Part shown: one piece after another, positions 53,266-62,242 of the stretch | Layout: each line of letters starts with the position of its first letter | Numbering within the stretch: position 1 is the stretch's first letter | Source: Lysinibacillus odysseyi 34hs-1 = NBRC 100172 | GTDB lineage: Bacteria > Bacillota > Bacilli > Bacillales_A > Planococcaceae | Assembly (NCBI RefSeq): GCF_001591965.1 | Contig: NZ_BCVX01000011.1 | Location: forward strand, 62,001-126,000 | Length of the DNA: 64,000 nucleotides | Reading direction: 5' to 3' | Translations under genes and position numbers: made by a program | The notes under the pieces: generated by a model | Database searches by the model: none | The model's input: only the letters and a program-made list of their open reading frames with translations | What the model was told of the DNA's origin: nothing

Positions 53266-53964
53266 ATGAAGAGATGGACTAGAAATTTACTGATTGGTAC
53301 AGGGGTCTACGGGGTATATTCCATTTTTGCAACGGCCGTTATACGTAATCAGTCCTTTGTAGAAAAACGTTTTTCAGGGAAAGGAATTGCCCTGACGTTT
53401 GATGATGGTCCCCATCCGGTTTATACACCGCAACTTCTTGATTTATTAAAACGTTATGACATTAGGGCTACATTTTTCGTCGTTGGAAGCAAAGTCGAAA
53501 AGTACCCATATATTATAAAACGAATACATGAAGAAGGGCATGCTATCGGTATCCATCATTATGAGCATAAATCTAATTGGGTGCTTACACCGCGCCAGTT
53601 ACAGAAACAGCTGGAAAAGACAGCCGCAGCTATTTCGCATTGCACAGGCAAAAGACCTATTCTGTATCGCCCGCCTTGGGGGCATTTTAATGCAACAACT
53701 CCTTTTATTGCGAGAAACTACCGGATGGTTTTATGGTCGCATATTTTTGGAGACTGGAAGGTTGAACGTGCGAAGATGCTTTATAATGATTTACACAATG
53801 CTGCAGAGGACGGCGCAGTATTTTTATTGCACGATTGTGGAAAAACGCTGGGGGCAGATGAGGAGGCACCAAAATACATGCTTGAATGTCTAGCTCGTTT
53901 TTTAGCGGATTGCGAGAAAATAAATGTCCCATTTGTACAGCTCGAAGGTTTGTACAATGGATGA
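53266..53964 (+). CDS. Polysaccharide deacetylase (NodB domain), membrane-anchored
   Basis: 232 residues. A short N-terminal hydrophobic anchor (8-28) is followed by a NodB domain with TFDDGPHP (catalytic Asp46, metal Asp47), HHYEH, RPPWGHFN and LLHDCG. It is likely to remove acetyl groups from peptidoglycan or another envelope glycan at the outer membrane face. It is the first gene of an operon; its end overlaps the DedA gene by 8 bases. TGGAGG precedes the ATG. Confidence 0.9.
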   Translation: MKRWTRNLLIGTGVYGVYSIFATAVIRNQSFVEKRFSGKGIALTFDDGPHPVYTPQLLDLLKRYDIRATFFVVGSKVEKYPYIIKRIHEEGHAIGIHHYEHKSNWVLTPRQLQKQLEKTAAAISHCTGKRPILYRPPWGHFNATTPFIARNYRMVLWSHIFGDWKVERAKMLYNDLHNAAEDGAVFLLHDCGKTLGADEEAPKYMLECLARFLADCEKINVPFVQLEGLYNG

Positions 53965-54553
53965 GTTATTAAGACAAGTTGAATTGCACGGCTATACTGT
54001 TATTTTTCTTTCCTTATTTTTTGGGATTGTCGGTATACCAGCACCAGAAGAATCGTTGTTGTTTCTTGTCGGTATGCTCATCTGCTATGGTCAGCTGCAG
54101 CTTTTATTAACCATCTTAAGTTCTATGATAGGTGTCTTTAGCGGAATGGTAGTCGCCTATGTGCTTGGACGTAAAGTGGGGGAGCCGATCCTTTCGAGGT
54201 TTGGAAAGTATATAGGGCTGAATGAGGAAAATTGGGCACGTGTGAGCAGGGGATACAGCAAGAATGCTTTCCGCACGATTGTATTCGGGTTGTACGTACC
54301 CGGGTTGCGTCAGCTGAGCCCTTATTTTGCTGGCATGGTTAAGGTGCCATTTTTAAAATACTGCTTCTATGCTGCGTGTGGAACGATATTATGGACGATT
54401 CCCTTTATACTTGGCGGGTACTATTTAGGAACTGCCTTTCATATTAATCCAAAGTATACACCGTATATTGGTATAGTATCCTTTGTACTCTTTATTGTTT
54501 ATGTCTTATGGAAAAAGGGGAAAGCGGGTAGAAATAAACGACGGGCTAATTAG
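53957..54553 (+). CDS. DedA family membrane protein
   Basis: 198 residues, 4-5 membrane helices with VTT/SNARE-associated motifs: GIPAPEESLLFLVG near the N-terminus and the FGLYVPGLRQLSPYFAGM block. DedA proteins include flippases for undecaprenyl phosphate and phosphatidylethanolamine. Translation is coupled to the deacetylase; AAGGT lies 7 bases before ATG 53957. Confidence 0.9.
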   Translation: MDELLRQVELHGYTVIFLSLFFGIVGIPAPEESLLFLVGMLICYGQLQLLLTILSSMIGVFSGMVVAYVLGRKVGEPILSRFGKYIGLNEENWARVSRGYSKNAFRTIVFGLYVPGLRQLSPYFAGMVKVPFLKYCFYAACGTILWTIPFILGGYYLGTAFHINPKYTPYIGIVSFVLFIVYVLWKKGKAGRNKRRAN

Positions 54554-54575
54554 CGGAAAAAGAGAGGTGGCTATA

Positions 54576-55703
54576 ATGAGAAAAGCGCTATTTTTACCGT
54601 TCTTAACAATGCAAACAGGCCATCATCAGGTAGCGGATGCTTTAATGGCGCTTGTTGACCAACACATTGAAAATGTAGAGGTAAAGAAAATTGATTTATT
54701 ACATTACGCAAATCCAACGATTGAAAAAATCGTTTCACAAAGCTATTTAAAATGGATCAGCTATGCGCCGGGCATTTTTAACCATGTCTATACAAGAATA
54801 TACGATCAACCGGTAGAGGCTCAGCCGAACTTTAAAGTGTATGAACTTTTACTGAAATATTTGCAGGAGCTATTAAAGGAAGAAGAGCCAGATGTCATTT
54901 TCTGTACACATAGTGTACCATCCTATTTATTGAACGTATTGAAAAAGAAAAAAGAATGCGACATACCGGTCGTAAATGTATATACAGATTTTTTCGTCAG
55001 TAAATTGTGGGGGAAGGAATTAATAGATTACCATTTCCTCCCTATGGAAGAAATGAAGGAGACATTACGCCGCTATCATATAGATGAGTCACGCATGCTT
55101 GTAACAGGAATTCCTCTTCATGAAGAACTGATGAGAACAACTTCCATGTTTCACACCGGTCAAAATGTACTTATTGCCGGTGGTAACTGTGGTATTATCG
55201 ATAATCATTTTCTATCCGGTCAATTGAAGAAGGAAAAGAAATTCCACTTTTATGTATTATGCGGGAATAATGGAAAGCTTTATCACAAAATTCTCCATTG
55301 GCGTCTGCCCAATGTCACGCCGCTTCGCTATATTTCATCCCGGTCGGAAATGAATGCTCTGTATGAGCGGATGGATGCGATTGTCACAAAGCCTGGAGGA
55401 GTGACGGTAAGTGAAGCGCTTCGGAAAAAACTGCCGATCTTTGTACACTCTGTTTTACCTGGGCAGGAGGAACGGAATTTTACTTATTTACTGAATCGGG
55501 GTCTTGCTTTCTCTTTGAAACAGCAGGGCTCACTGCAGGAACAGCTTGAACAAATTCTGCTGAATGAGCAGGCAATGCAGCATTATAAGCAGGCAGTCAA
55601 TTTGTATCATGAAGAGCTGGCCATTAAAACGACAGATGATTTTATTAAGGTAATGCAAGGAATTCTCTACGGAAAAGTTACGCAGGTTTTTACTGCGGTG
55701 TAG
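54576..55703 (+). CDS. Glycosyltransferase of the MGDG synthase/UgtP type
   Basis: 375 residues. The N-terminal MGDG_synth fold (FLPFLTMQTGHHQVADALM) is followed by a GT28-type C-terminal domain with the sugar-nucleotide region AIVTKPGGVTVSEAL. Relatives add glucose or galactose to diacylglycerol, or act like MurG. Operon context (DedA, deacetylase) suggests a lipid-linked envelope glycan. ATG 54576 follows GAGAGGTGG, 22 bases after dedA. Confidence 0.88.
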   Translation: MRKALFLPFLTMQTGHHQVADALMALVDQHIENVEVKKIDLLHYANPTIEKIVSQSYLKWISYAPGIFNHVYTRIYDQPVEAQPNFKVYELLLKYLQELLKEEEPDVIFCTHSVPSYLLNVLKKKKECDIPVVNVYTDFFVSKLWGKELIDYHFLPMEEMKETLRRYHIDESRMLVTGIPLHEELMRTTSMFHTGQNVLIAGGNCGIIDNHFLSGQLKKEKKFHFYVLCGNNGKLYHKILHWRLPNVTPLRYISSRSEMNALYERMDAIVTKPGGVTVSEALRKKLPIFVHSVLPGQEERNFTYLLNRGLAFSLKQQGSLQEQLEQILLNEQAMQHYKQAVNLYHEELAIKTTDDFIKVMQGILYGKVTQVFTAV

Positions 55704-55786
55704 ACTTTGTAAAAATCCCCACTATCTTTCTTTTAAAAGTCTGTTAGAATAAATACGACTTAAGAAAGAAGAATGGTGAATGGAAA

Positions 55787-56659
55787 ATGAAGACATTTAA
55801 AAAAGTATATATAGAAATTACGAGCGTATGTAATCTAGCTTGCAGTTTTTGCCCGCCGACGGAGCGTGCTAAGGGACTTATAAAGGTGGAGCAGTTTGAA
55901 AAGGTCCTGGATCAAATTAGACCTCATACAAAGTATATTTATTTGCATGTAAAGGGCGAACCACTGCTGCACCCCCGCATTGACCAATTACTAGATGCAG
56001 CTCATGAGCGCGGCTTTAAAGTGAATATTACGACAAATGGGACATTGATTAGAAAACAGCGGGAAAAATTGCTTGGGAAGCCGGCACTCCGCCAAATGAA
56101 CTTCTCCCTGCATAGTTTCGACGGGCATGAAGGCTCTGAAAACAGGGAGAAATATTTAGGTGATATTCTGGAGTTTGTACGTGATGCCCGGGAGCATAAT
56201 GTCATTTTTTCATATCGGTTATGGAACTTGCAGCGGGATGATCAGACGGATGTAGATCGCCGTAAAAATGCTGAGACATTGGAAATATTAGAAAAAGAAT
56301 ATGATCTTGATTTCAAAATTGAGGAGCGGGTCGAGCCGGGGAAAGGCGTGAAGATTGCTCCGAATATTTACCTAAATCAGGATCACGAATTTAAATGGCC
56401 AAGCCTGCTGGAGCCGGAATATACGGGGAAAGGCTTCTGCCATGCTCTGCGTAGTCAGGCGGCCGTACTGGTGGATGGTACTGTTGTTCCTTGCTGCCTG
56501 GATGGGGAAGGGGTCATTAAATTGGGGAATGTTAATGAACAGTCATTCTCGGAAATTATAGAAGGTGAACGGGCCAACAATCTGGTGGAAGGCTTTTCCC
56601 GCCGAGAAGCGGTTGAAGAGCTATGCCGTAAGTGCGGCTACCGTCAAAAGTTCGGATGA
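55787..56659 (+). CDS. Radical SAM/SPASM domain protein
   Basis: 290 residues. The radical SAM cluster is bound by Cys15, Cys19 and Cys22 (CNLACSFC). A TIM-barrel region is followed by a SPASM-like Cys-rich tail (VPCCLDGEG; LCRKCGYRQ). SPASM proteins often modify peptides or act as maturases; no small substrate peptide is visible next to it. It follows the glycosyltransferase by 83 bases with a possible own promoter, so operon membership is uncertain. Confidence 0.87.
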   Translation: MKTFKKVYIEITSVCNLACSFCPPTERAKGLIKVEQFEKVLDQIRPHTKYIYLHVKGEPLLHPRIDQLLDAAHERGFKVNITTNGTLIRKQREKLLGKPALRQMNFSLHSFDGHEGSENREKYLGDILEFVRDAREHNVIFSYRLWNLQRDDQTDVDRRKNAETLEILEKEYDLDFKIEERVEPGKGVKIAPNIYLNQDHEFKWPSLLEPEYTGKGFCHALRSQAAVLVDGTVVPCCLDGEGVIKLGNVNEQSFSEIIEGERANNLVEGFSRREAVEELCRKCGYRQKFG

Positions 56660-56712
56660 ATATAGCTCATCTCTCTAAGCCGGGGAAAAAGTTGCGGCGT
56701 TTCCTGTCTAAT

Positions 56713-56766
56713 AAAAGCACAGCCATATGGAGTCGGTAAACCGATTTTGGATGGCTGTGCTTTTTT
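56713..56766 (+). terminator. Terminator after the radical SAM gene
   Basis: AAAAGCACAGCCAT (56713-56726) pairs with ATGGCTGTGCTTTT (56751-56764). An inner TCGGT/ACCGA stem and a T run are present. Confidence 0.9.
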
Positions 56767-56813
56767 ATAACATATGAAAATAGAGGCGAGGATGCTGCCT
56801 GCTCAAACAGGGC

Positions 56814-57404
56814 TTACTGATAAAGTCCTTTCGTATACATTACGACAATCGTCTTTGCCACGTAAGAAACATCCGCTTCCTCCTGCTTAATAATAGAAAA
56901 CAGCATTTGCTCATTTAGGTGAAACCAGCTTTCCGCGATGATGGAAATATCAAGCTGCTTAGCTAATCCAGCCTGCTGTACGTATTCAATATCCTTTTTA
57001 ATCCCTTTTACAAAATGTTCACGCACAGTCTTCCATTTCTCTTCGACAATAGCAGAATGGCGGATTGCCTCCTCTATAATAATAAATACTTCACGGTCAT
57101 TATAAGCTGCCTGCAGGAATGCTTCTGTCTGCTTTTCAATTCTTTCTACCGCTTCTTCTACTGAAGTAGGAGTAAAAGGGCAGCTGGCTACTTCAAGCAT
57201 CTTCTGAATATATATGTCGATTACTTCGCAGAAGAGCGTATCCTTATTAGGAAAATAAACATATGCTGTCCCGTATCCCACATCTGCCTCTGTAATGATA
57301 TCCTTCATCGTACAATGCTGAAATCCCTTCTCCGAAAATATTTTTCGTGCCGCTTCTACTAACCTCAGACGAGTCATTTGAGCCTTGCGCTGCTTATGTT
57401 TCAT
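56814..57404 (-). CDS. TetR/AcrR-family regulator divergent from the kyn operon
   Basis: 196 residues. The N-terminal HTH (ARKIFSEKGFQHCTMKDIITEADVGYGTAYVYFPNKDTLF) is typical of TetR, and the C-terminal ligand domain is helical. ATG 57404 has AAGGTGGTG 7 bases upstream; the ATG at 57422 lacks a site. It lies divergent to kynU with a perfect palindrome between them. Tryptophan or kynurenine is an obvious possible ligand (inference). Confidence 0.9.
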   Translation of the reverse strand: MKHKQRKAQMTRLRLVEAARKIFSEKGFQHCTMKDIITEADVGYGTAYVYFPNKDTLFCEVIDIYIQKMLEVASCPFTPTSVEEAVERIEKQTEAFLQAAYNDREVFIIIEEAIRHSAIVEEKWKTVREHFVKGIKKDIEYVQQAGLAKQLDISIIAESWFHLNEQMLFSIIKQEEADVSYVAKTIVVMYTKGLYQ

Positions 57405-57440
57405 TTTATACACCACCTTCATTAAGTAGCCTAAATTGAA

Positions 57441-57470
57441 ATTGACATCATGTCAATGACACGATATCAT
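57441..57470 (+). promoter_or_regulatory. kyn operon promoter with palindromic operator
   Basis: TTGACA (57442-57447), a 17-bp spacer and TATCAT (57465-57470). The perfect palindrome ATTGACATCATGTCAAT (57441-57457) covers the -35. A second, weaker inverted repeat AATGA/TCATT follows. This is the position of a repressor site; the divergent TetR protein is the likely binder. Confidence 0.75.
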
Positions 57471-57510
57471 TTATTTTGAAAATACAGAAAATTAGATAGG
57501 GGGGCCAATT

Positions 57511-58773
57511 ATGATGAATAAAGAAGCAGCAATTCGTATGGATGAGCAAGACCCATTAAAAATATACCGGGATGAATTTTATGTAAAAAAAGGCCAGTAC
57601 TATTTAGACGGCAATTCTCTCGGCCTGCTGTCAAAGCGAGCGGAAAAAGCGGTGCTGTCATTACTTGATTCTTGGAAGGAATATGGAATAGACGGCTGGA
57701 CGAAAGGCGATAACCCATGGTATTACCTATCAGAGAAATTAGGGGAAATGTGTGCACCGTTGATAGGAGCTAAGGCGGAGGAAGTCATTTTAACTGGATC
57801 AACGACAGCCAACCTTCATCAGCTGCTCGCTACATTTTATAAGCCGCAAGGCAAGAGGGTGAAAATTCTTGCAGACGAATTGAATTTTCCTACCGACTTG
57901 TATGCTATTTCGAGCCATCTAGCTGTTCATAATTATGATGCTTCTTATATGAAGCTTGTAAAAAGTGAGGACGGCCATTTACTACAGGAAGAAGCAATTA
58001 TAGAGGCGATGACAGAAGAGGTGGCCATGGTCATTTTGCCGGGAGTGCTATACCGAAGCGGCCAAGTACTTGATATAGAAAAACTGACAAAAGCAGCCCA
58101 TGAAAGAGACATTTTAATCGGATTTGATTTATGCCATTCAATCGGCTCCGTGCCACATGAATTGCATAATAGTGGTGTCGATTTTGCATTTTGGTGCAAT
58201 TATAAACATCTTAACGGGGGACCGGGCTCTGTAGCAGGTATATTCGTTCATGAAAAACATTTTGGCACAAGGCCGGGGCTTGCCGGCTGGTTCGGCTCAG
58301 ATAAGTCGAAGCAGTTTGACTTGTCTATCGAAATGACGCCCGCGGATACAGCCGGAGCTTATCAGATTGGAACCCCTCATATATTAAGCTTGGCCCCTAT
58401 TTACGGCTCTTTAGAAATGTTCCGTGAAGTAGGAATCGAAGCTATCCGGAAAAAATCTTTACAGCTTACGCAATTTTTTATGGATTGTATTGATCAAGAG
58501 CTCGCACCGTTCGGTTTTACATTAGGCAACCCGAAAGATAAAACAAGAGGGGGACATATTTACTTAGTTCATGAGGAGGCAGCACGTATTTGCAGCGCAT
58601 TAAAAGAGGCTGGGGTAACGCCGGATTTCCGTGCACCGAATGGCATCCGTCTTGCACCGGTAGCTCTCTATAATTCCTTTACGGATGTATGGGAAACGGT
58701 ACAGATTTTAAAAGACATCATGGAAAATGAAATATATAAGAAGTTCGAAAATAAGCGGGGCGTTGTTGCATAG
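57511..58773 (+). CDS. kynU: Kynureninase
   Basis: PLP enzyme of 420 residues that splits kynurenine into anthranilate and alanine. PLP Lys232 is in [10 protein letters not shown]. Other family blocks are FDLCHSIG and [15 protein letters not shown]. The start has AGGGGGG at good spacing. It is the first gene of the tryptophan-breakdown operon. Confidence 0.95.
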   Translation: MMNKEAAIRMDEQDPLKIYRDEFYVKKGQYYLDGNSLGLLSKRAEKAVLSLLDSWKEYGIDGWTKGDNPWYYLSEKLGEMCAPLIGAKAEEVILTGSTTANLHQLLATFYKPQGKRVKILADELNFPTDLYAISSHLAVHNYDASYMKLVKSEDGHLLQEEAIIEAMTEEVAMVILPGVLYRSGQVLDIEKLTKAAHERDILIGFDLCHSIGSVPHELHNSGVDFAFWCNYKHLNGGPGSVAGIFVHEKHFGTRPGLAGWFGSDKSKQFDLSIEMTPADTAGAYQIGTPHILSLAPIYGSLEMFREVGIEAIRKKSLQLTQFFMDCIDQELAPFGFTLGNPKDKTRGGHIYLVHEEAARICSALKEAGVTPDFRAPNGIRLAPVALYNSFTDVWETVQILKDIMENEIYKKFENKRGVVA

Positions 58774-58812
58774 GTAAAAGCATAGAACTGTATACACAAA
58801 GGGGGATTCTGC

Positions 58813-59670
58813 ATGGCTGAGCGTTCCATTTCAGAATTAGGGGAGAAAATTAAGCAGGAAAAGGGCATCCATACAAATTTTAAGGATGACATGACATATG
58901 GGGAATACTTATCACTTGAGCAGGTTTTAGGCAGTCAGAACCGGCTGTCCGATCATCATGATGAAATGTTATTTATCATTATCCATCAGGTGAGTGAGCT
59001 GTGGATGAAGCTCATTTTGCATGAAATGACCGGAGCTATAGCCGCTATTCAACGAAACGAAATGCAGCCTGCATTTAAAATGCTGGCACGTGTATCGAAA
59101 ATACAGACGCAAATTATTCAGGCATGGGATGTACTCGCAACAATGACACCAGCCGAATATTTGGAATTCCGAGATGATCTGGGGAAGGCATCCGGCTTTC
59201 AATCCTATCAATATCGCCTCATAGAATTTGCGCTTGGGTATAAATCTTCTCATATTTTAAAAATATACGAGAAAAATCCGTCTCTCTCCGCTATTCTTAA
59301 AGAAGCACATCAAGCACCAAGTATTTATGATGTGACAATACAAGCATTAGCAAGAGCGGGTTTGCCAATCAATCCAGAACTGCTGACACGTGATACGAGC
59401 ATCACGTACGGCGGGGACGAGACGGTTGCGAAAGCCTGGAAAACTGTATATGAAAATGTGAATCAGTACTGGGACCTTTATCAGCTAGGTGAAAAACTTG
59501 TAGATATTGAAGATTGGCTCCAACAGTGGCGCTTCCGTCATATGAAGACAGTAGAGCGGATTATCGGCTTTAAGGTCGGCACAGGTGGCTCATCAGGGGT
59601 CAATTATTTACGTCAAGTGCTGGATCACCGTTTCTTCCCTGAGCTTTGGGATGTACGTACAGTTTTATAG
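58813..59670 (+). CDS. kynA: Tryptophan 2,3-dioxygenase
   Basis: Heme enzyme of 285 residues that oxidises tryptophan to N-formylkynurenine. Family blocks: [30 protein letters not shown] and [21 protein letters not shown]; heme and substrate residues are retained. It lies 39 bases after kynU, with AAAGGGGG before the ATG. Confidence 0.95.
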   Translation: MAERSISELGEKIKQEKGIHTNFKDDMTYGEYLSLEQVLGSQNRLSDHHDEMLFIIIHQVSELWMKLILHEMTGAIAAIQRNEMQPAFKMLARVSKIQTQIIQAWDVLATMTPAEYLEFRDDLGKASGFQSYQYRLIEFALGYKSSHILKIYEKNPSLSAILKEAHQAPSIYDVTIQALARAGLPINPELLTRDTSITYGGDETVAKAWKTVYENVNQYWDLYQLGEKLVDIEDWLQQWRFRHMKTVERIIGFKVGTGGSSGVNYLRQVLDHRFFPELWDVRTVL

Positions 59671-59687
59671 AGAGCGGAGGTTTTTGA

Positions 59688-61034
59688 GTGGAGAAGAGTA
59701 AAAATCAGTGGTCAAGCAAACTAGGGTTTGTCTTGGCATCAGCAGGAGCTGCTATTGGTTTAGGTGCTATTTGGAAAATGCCTTATGTAGCCGGCCAAAG
59801 CGGCGGTGGTGCGTTTTTCCTTATTTTTATCCTGCTGACATTATTAATCGGCTTACCGATGCTTTTGGCTGAATATATTATTGGGCGAGGCACACAGAAG
59901 GAAGCCGTAACAGCTTATAAAATATTAGCTCCGAATGCACCGGCCTGGTCCTGGATAGGCAAGATGGGCATTATCGGCTGTTTTCTATTATTATCATTCT
60001 ATAGTGTAGTAGGCGGATGGATTTTCGTCTATAGTGGTGTATCTGTCGCTGGAAATATTATTGATCCAGCGGTCGATCCAGGTGCTTTTTTTGGAGAAGT
60101 AACAGGTACACCGTGGGTTGTGCTGATTGGCTTGGCCCTCTTTACCCTGGCGAATGTAGCTGTTATTGCATTGGGAGTTCAAAATGGTATTGAAAAGGCC
60201 AACAAATTCATGATGCCGCTTTTATTTATCATGTTCTTTATCCTTGTTATTCGGGCTGTGACATTGGATGGTGCTATGGAAGGTATCAAATTCTTCCTAT
60301 ATCCGGACTTCTCACATATAACAGGTGAATCTATTTTATATGCCCTAGGACAGTCATTCTTTGCGTTGGCAGTTGGATTTTCCTGTTTAGTGACGTACAG
60401 CTCCTATTTAAAGAAGGATGTAAGTCTGCCAAACTCTGCAGGCTCTGTTGTCGCATTAAGCTTATTCGTATCGTTTCTAGCAGGTCTTGCGATTTTCCCG
60501 GTTGTATTTGCATTTGATATGGAAGTTGCCAGTGGACCGCCATTATTATTCATGGTATTGCCTGCAGCATTTTCACAAATACCGTTTGGCGAAGTATTTT
60601 TAGCCATGTTCCTTATTCTTTTCCTGTTTGCTACATTGACATCATCTTTCAGTATGTATGAAATCATTGTGGCTGCTGTTGTAGAGAAATGGAAGATTTC
60701 ACGTGGCAAGCTGACGATAATCATCGGCGTCCTTGTCTTTATTGCCTCGATACCATCGGCCTTGACGTATAGTACGCTGGCAGATGTCTCGATATTTGGC
60801 CGTAATATTTTTGATGCTACGGATTTTATCGTTTCAAACGTCATTTTGCCATTAGGTAACTTGCTGATCGCCATTTTCCTTGGGTATGTCATGGATAAAC
60901 AACTTGTGAAGCAGGAACTGCTGCAGGGCAGTGAAATGAAAGAGGGATATTTCAATACGTTTTATACTTTGATGAAGTATGTTGTCCCACTAGTAATTCT
61001 CATCGTTCTGGGCTACTCGATCATTCAATATTAA
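59688..61034 (+). CDS. NSS-family sodium-dependent amino acid transporter
   Basis: Neurotransmitter:sodium symporter family member of 448 residues with about 11 membrane helices, like bacterial MhsT. The conserved TM1 reads LGFVLASAGAAIGLGAIWKMPY. Lying within the kyn operon, 17 bases after kynA, it probably imports tryptophan; MhsT is known to carry tryptophan and other hydrophobic amino acids. The start is GTG with GGAGG upstream. Confidence 0.9.
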   Translation: MEKSKNQWSSKLGFVLASAGAAIGLGAIWKMPYVAGQSGGGAFFLIFILLTLLIGLPMLLAEYIIGRGTQKEAVTAYKILAPNAPAWSWIGKMGIIGCFLLLSFYSVVGGWIFVYSGVSVAGNIIDPAVDPGAFFGEVTGTPWVVLIGLALFTLANVAVIALGVQNGIEKANKFMMPLLFIMFFILVIRAVTLDGAMEGIKFFLYPDFSHITGESILYALGQSFFALAVGFSCLVTYSSYLKKDVSLPNSAGSVVALSLFVSFLAGLAIFPVVFAFDMEVASGPPLLFMVLPAAFSQIPFGEVFLAMFLILFLFATLTSSFSMYEIIVAAVVEKWKISRGKLTIIIGVLVFIASIPSALTYSTLADVSIFGRNIFDATDFIVSNVILPLGNLLIAIFLGYVMDKQLVKQELLQGSEMKEGYFNTFYTLMKYVVPLVILIVLGYSIIQY

Positions 61035-61044
61035 GAGGTGCGAT

Positions 61045-61659
61045 ATGTGGATTGATATTACGCAGACTTTGAAAAGAGGCATACCAAACTGGCCGGGAGA
61101 TACACCCTTTTCATTTGGGGTTTCGTATTCTAAAGAACAGACAGGATCGGTCAATATCGGAAAAATGGAGACATCGATGCATACAGGCACTCATGCTGAT
61201 GCCCCATTCCATTTTGATTCTGCCGCTCCGACAATCGAGCTGCTTGATATAAACTTATTTATCGGGGATGCGTATGTTGTAGATTGTGTAGGGGTACAGG
61301 AGATTGGTCCGGAGCATATTGAGAACGTCAATTTACAAGGTGCACCGCGTCTATTGTTAAAAACTGTCCCTACGATTAGCAGTACATTTCCGGATGAGAT
61401 TCCTATTATAAAGCCGGAGCTTGCTGATTACTTGAAAAAGCAGGGGGTCTTTTTAATCGGTGTTGATAATCCTTCTGTAGATCCTATCGATAGCAAGCAG
61501 GTGGCTGCACATCATGCGCTGTATCAGCATGGTATTACGATCGTAGAAGGACTTATGCTGGAGCATGTGGAGCCGGGTCTGTATGATTTTATTGCCCTTC
61601 CATTAAAAATAGAAGGGGCAGACGGTGCCCCTGTCCGGGCCGTTATCCGGAAAAAGTAA
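61045..61659 (+). CDS. kynB: Kynurenine formamidase
   Basis: 204-residue arylformamidase that converts N-formylkynurenine to kynurenine. The cyclase-like metal motif HTGTHADAPFHF is intact. It starts 10 bases after the transporter gene with AAGAGGTG. It completes a three-enzyme route from tryptophan to anthranilate. Confidence 0.95.
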   Translation: MWIDITQTLKRGIPNWPGDTPFSFGVSYSKEQTGSVNIGKMETSMHTGTHADAPFHFDSAAPTIELLDINLFIGDAYVVDCVGVQEIGPEHIENVNLQGAPRLLLKTVPTISSTFPDEIPIIKPELADYLKKQGVFLIGVDNPSVDPIDSKQVAAHHALYQHGITIVEGLMLEHVEPGLYDFIALPLKIEGADGAPVRAVIRKK

Positions 61660-61665
61660 AGACTG

Positions 61666-61699
61666 GCCTGAGCGTCTTATAGACGGCTCAGGCTTTTTT
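61666..61699 (+). terminator. Terminator of the kyn operon
   Basis: GCCTGAGCGTCT (61666-61677) pairs with AGACGGCTCAGGC (61681-61693) with one bulge. A T run follows. Confidence 0.9.
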
Positions 61700-61752
61700 A
61701 TATATCCATGTAAAGATAAGGAAGACGAGAAGGAAAAATGTATATGCGAGAA

Positions 61753-61780
61753 AAAGCCCGGAAATATGCTTCCGGGCTTT
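61753..61780 (-). terminator. Terminator of the 50-aa spore gene
   Basis: AAAGCCCGGAA (61753-61763) pairs with TTCCGGGCTTT (61770-61780). Followed by TTTCTC on the minus strand. Confidence 0.85.
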
Positions 61781-61804
61781 CGTTTCATTCCATCCTTCAT
61801 CAAA

Positions 61805-61957
61805 TTAAAACTGTCTCGCTTTGGCTTCAGTTCTCAATATTTGGTTGTGGAGAGAAATCTCCGTTTCGCCATTTACTTGAGATTTTGAATGCTTTATTCT
61901 CGTCCAGTTCTGGCGGATCTTCTGAGATTTCGGATCTAATTGTTCCTTCTTGCTCAT
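61805..61957 (-). CDS. 50-aa basic protein with SigG promoter, candidate new minor SASP
   Basis: Hydrophilic protein of 50 residues (MSKKEQLDPKSQKIRQNWTR ... RTEAKARQF) rich in Lys, Arg, Gln and Ser, with no Cys. AAGGAGGAG precedes the ATG at 61957. A consensus SigG promoter lies 50 bases upstream, and a terminator follows. It does not match the SspH-SspP or Tlp sequences I remember. It is probably a small spore-core protein; the function is unknown. A longer frame to 62038 would run through the promoter and lacks a ribosome site. Confidence 0.8.
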   Translation of the reverse strand: MSKKEQLDPKSQKIRQNWTRIKHSKSQVNGETEISLHNQILRTEAKARQF

Positions 61958-62007
61958 CGGTATCTCCTCCTTGTTGATGTTAGGACATATGTGAATGAAA
62001 TCCTTAT

Positions 62008-62037
62008 TAGTATGGTACCGCTTTTTTTCTTTATTCA
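62008..62037 (-). promoter_or_regulatory. Consensus SigG promoter
   Basis: On the minus strand: TGAATA (62037-62032), a 17-bp spacer and CATACTA (62014-62008), matching the SigG consensus at every position. It drives the 50-aa gene. Confidence 0.85.
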
Positions 62038-62242
62038 TCAGAGATATGTTCTTTTTGCGCAGGCATAGGTCGTTATTTAAAAAAAGGCAGAGAAGGATAG
62101 TAACAGTAAGTAGAAGAAGGAAACTTTAAAATTTTTTGAGAGGGAAATAATATCGAATATTTAGAATAATTTCTGCCGTTTTAAAGAAAAAATACATAAA
62201 TAGGTATATAATATCATAAAGGAACCATGAGGAGGGAATCAT

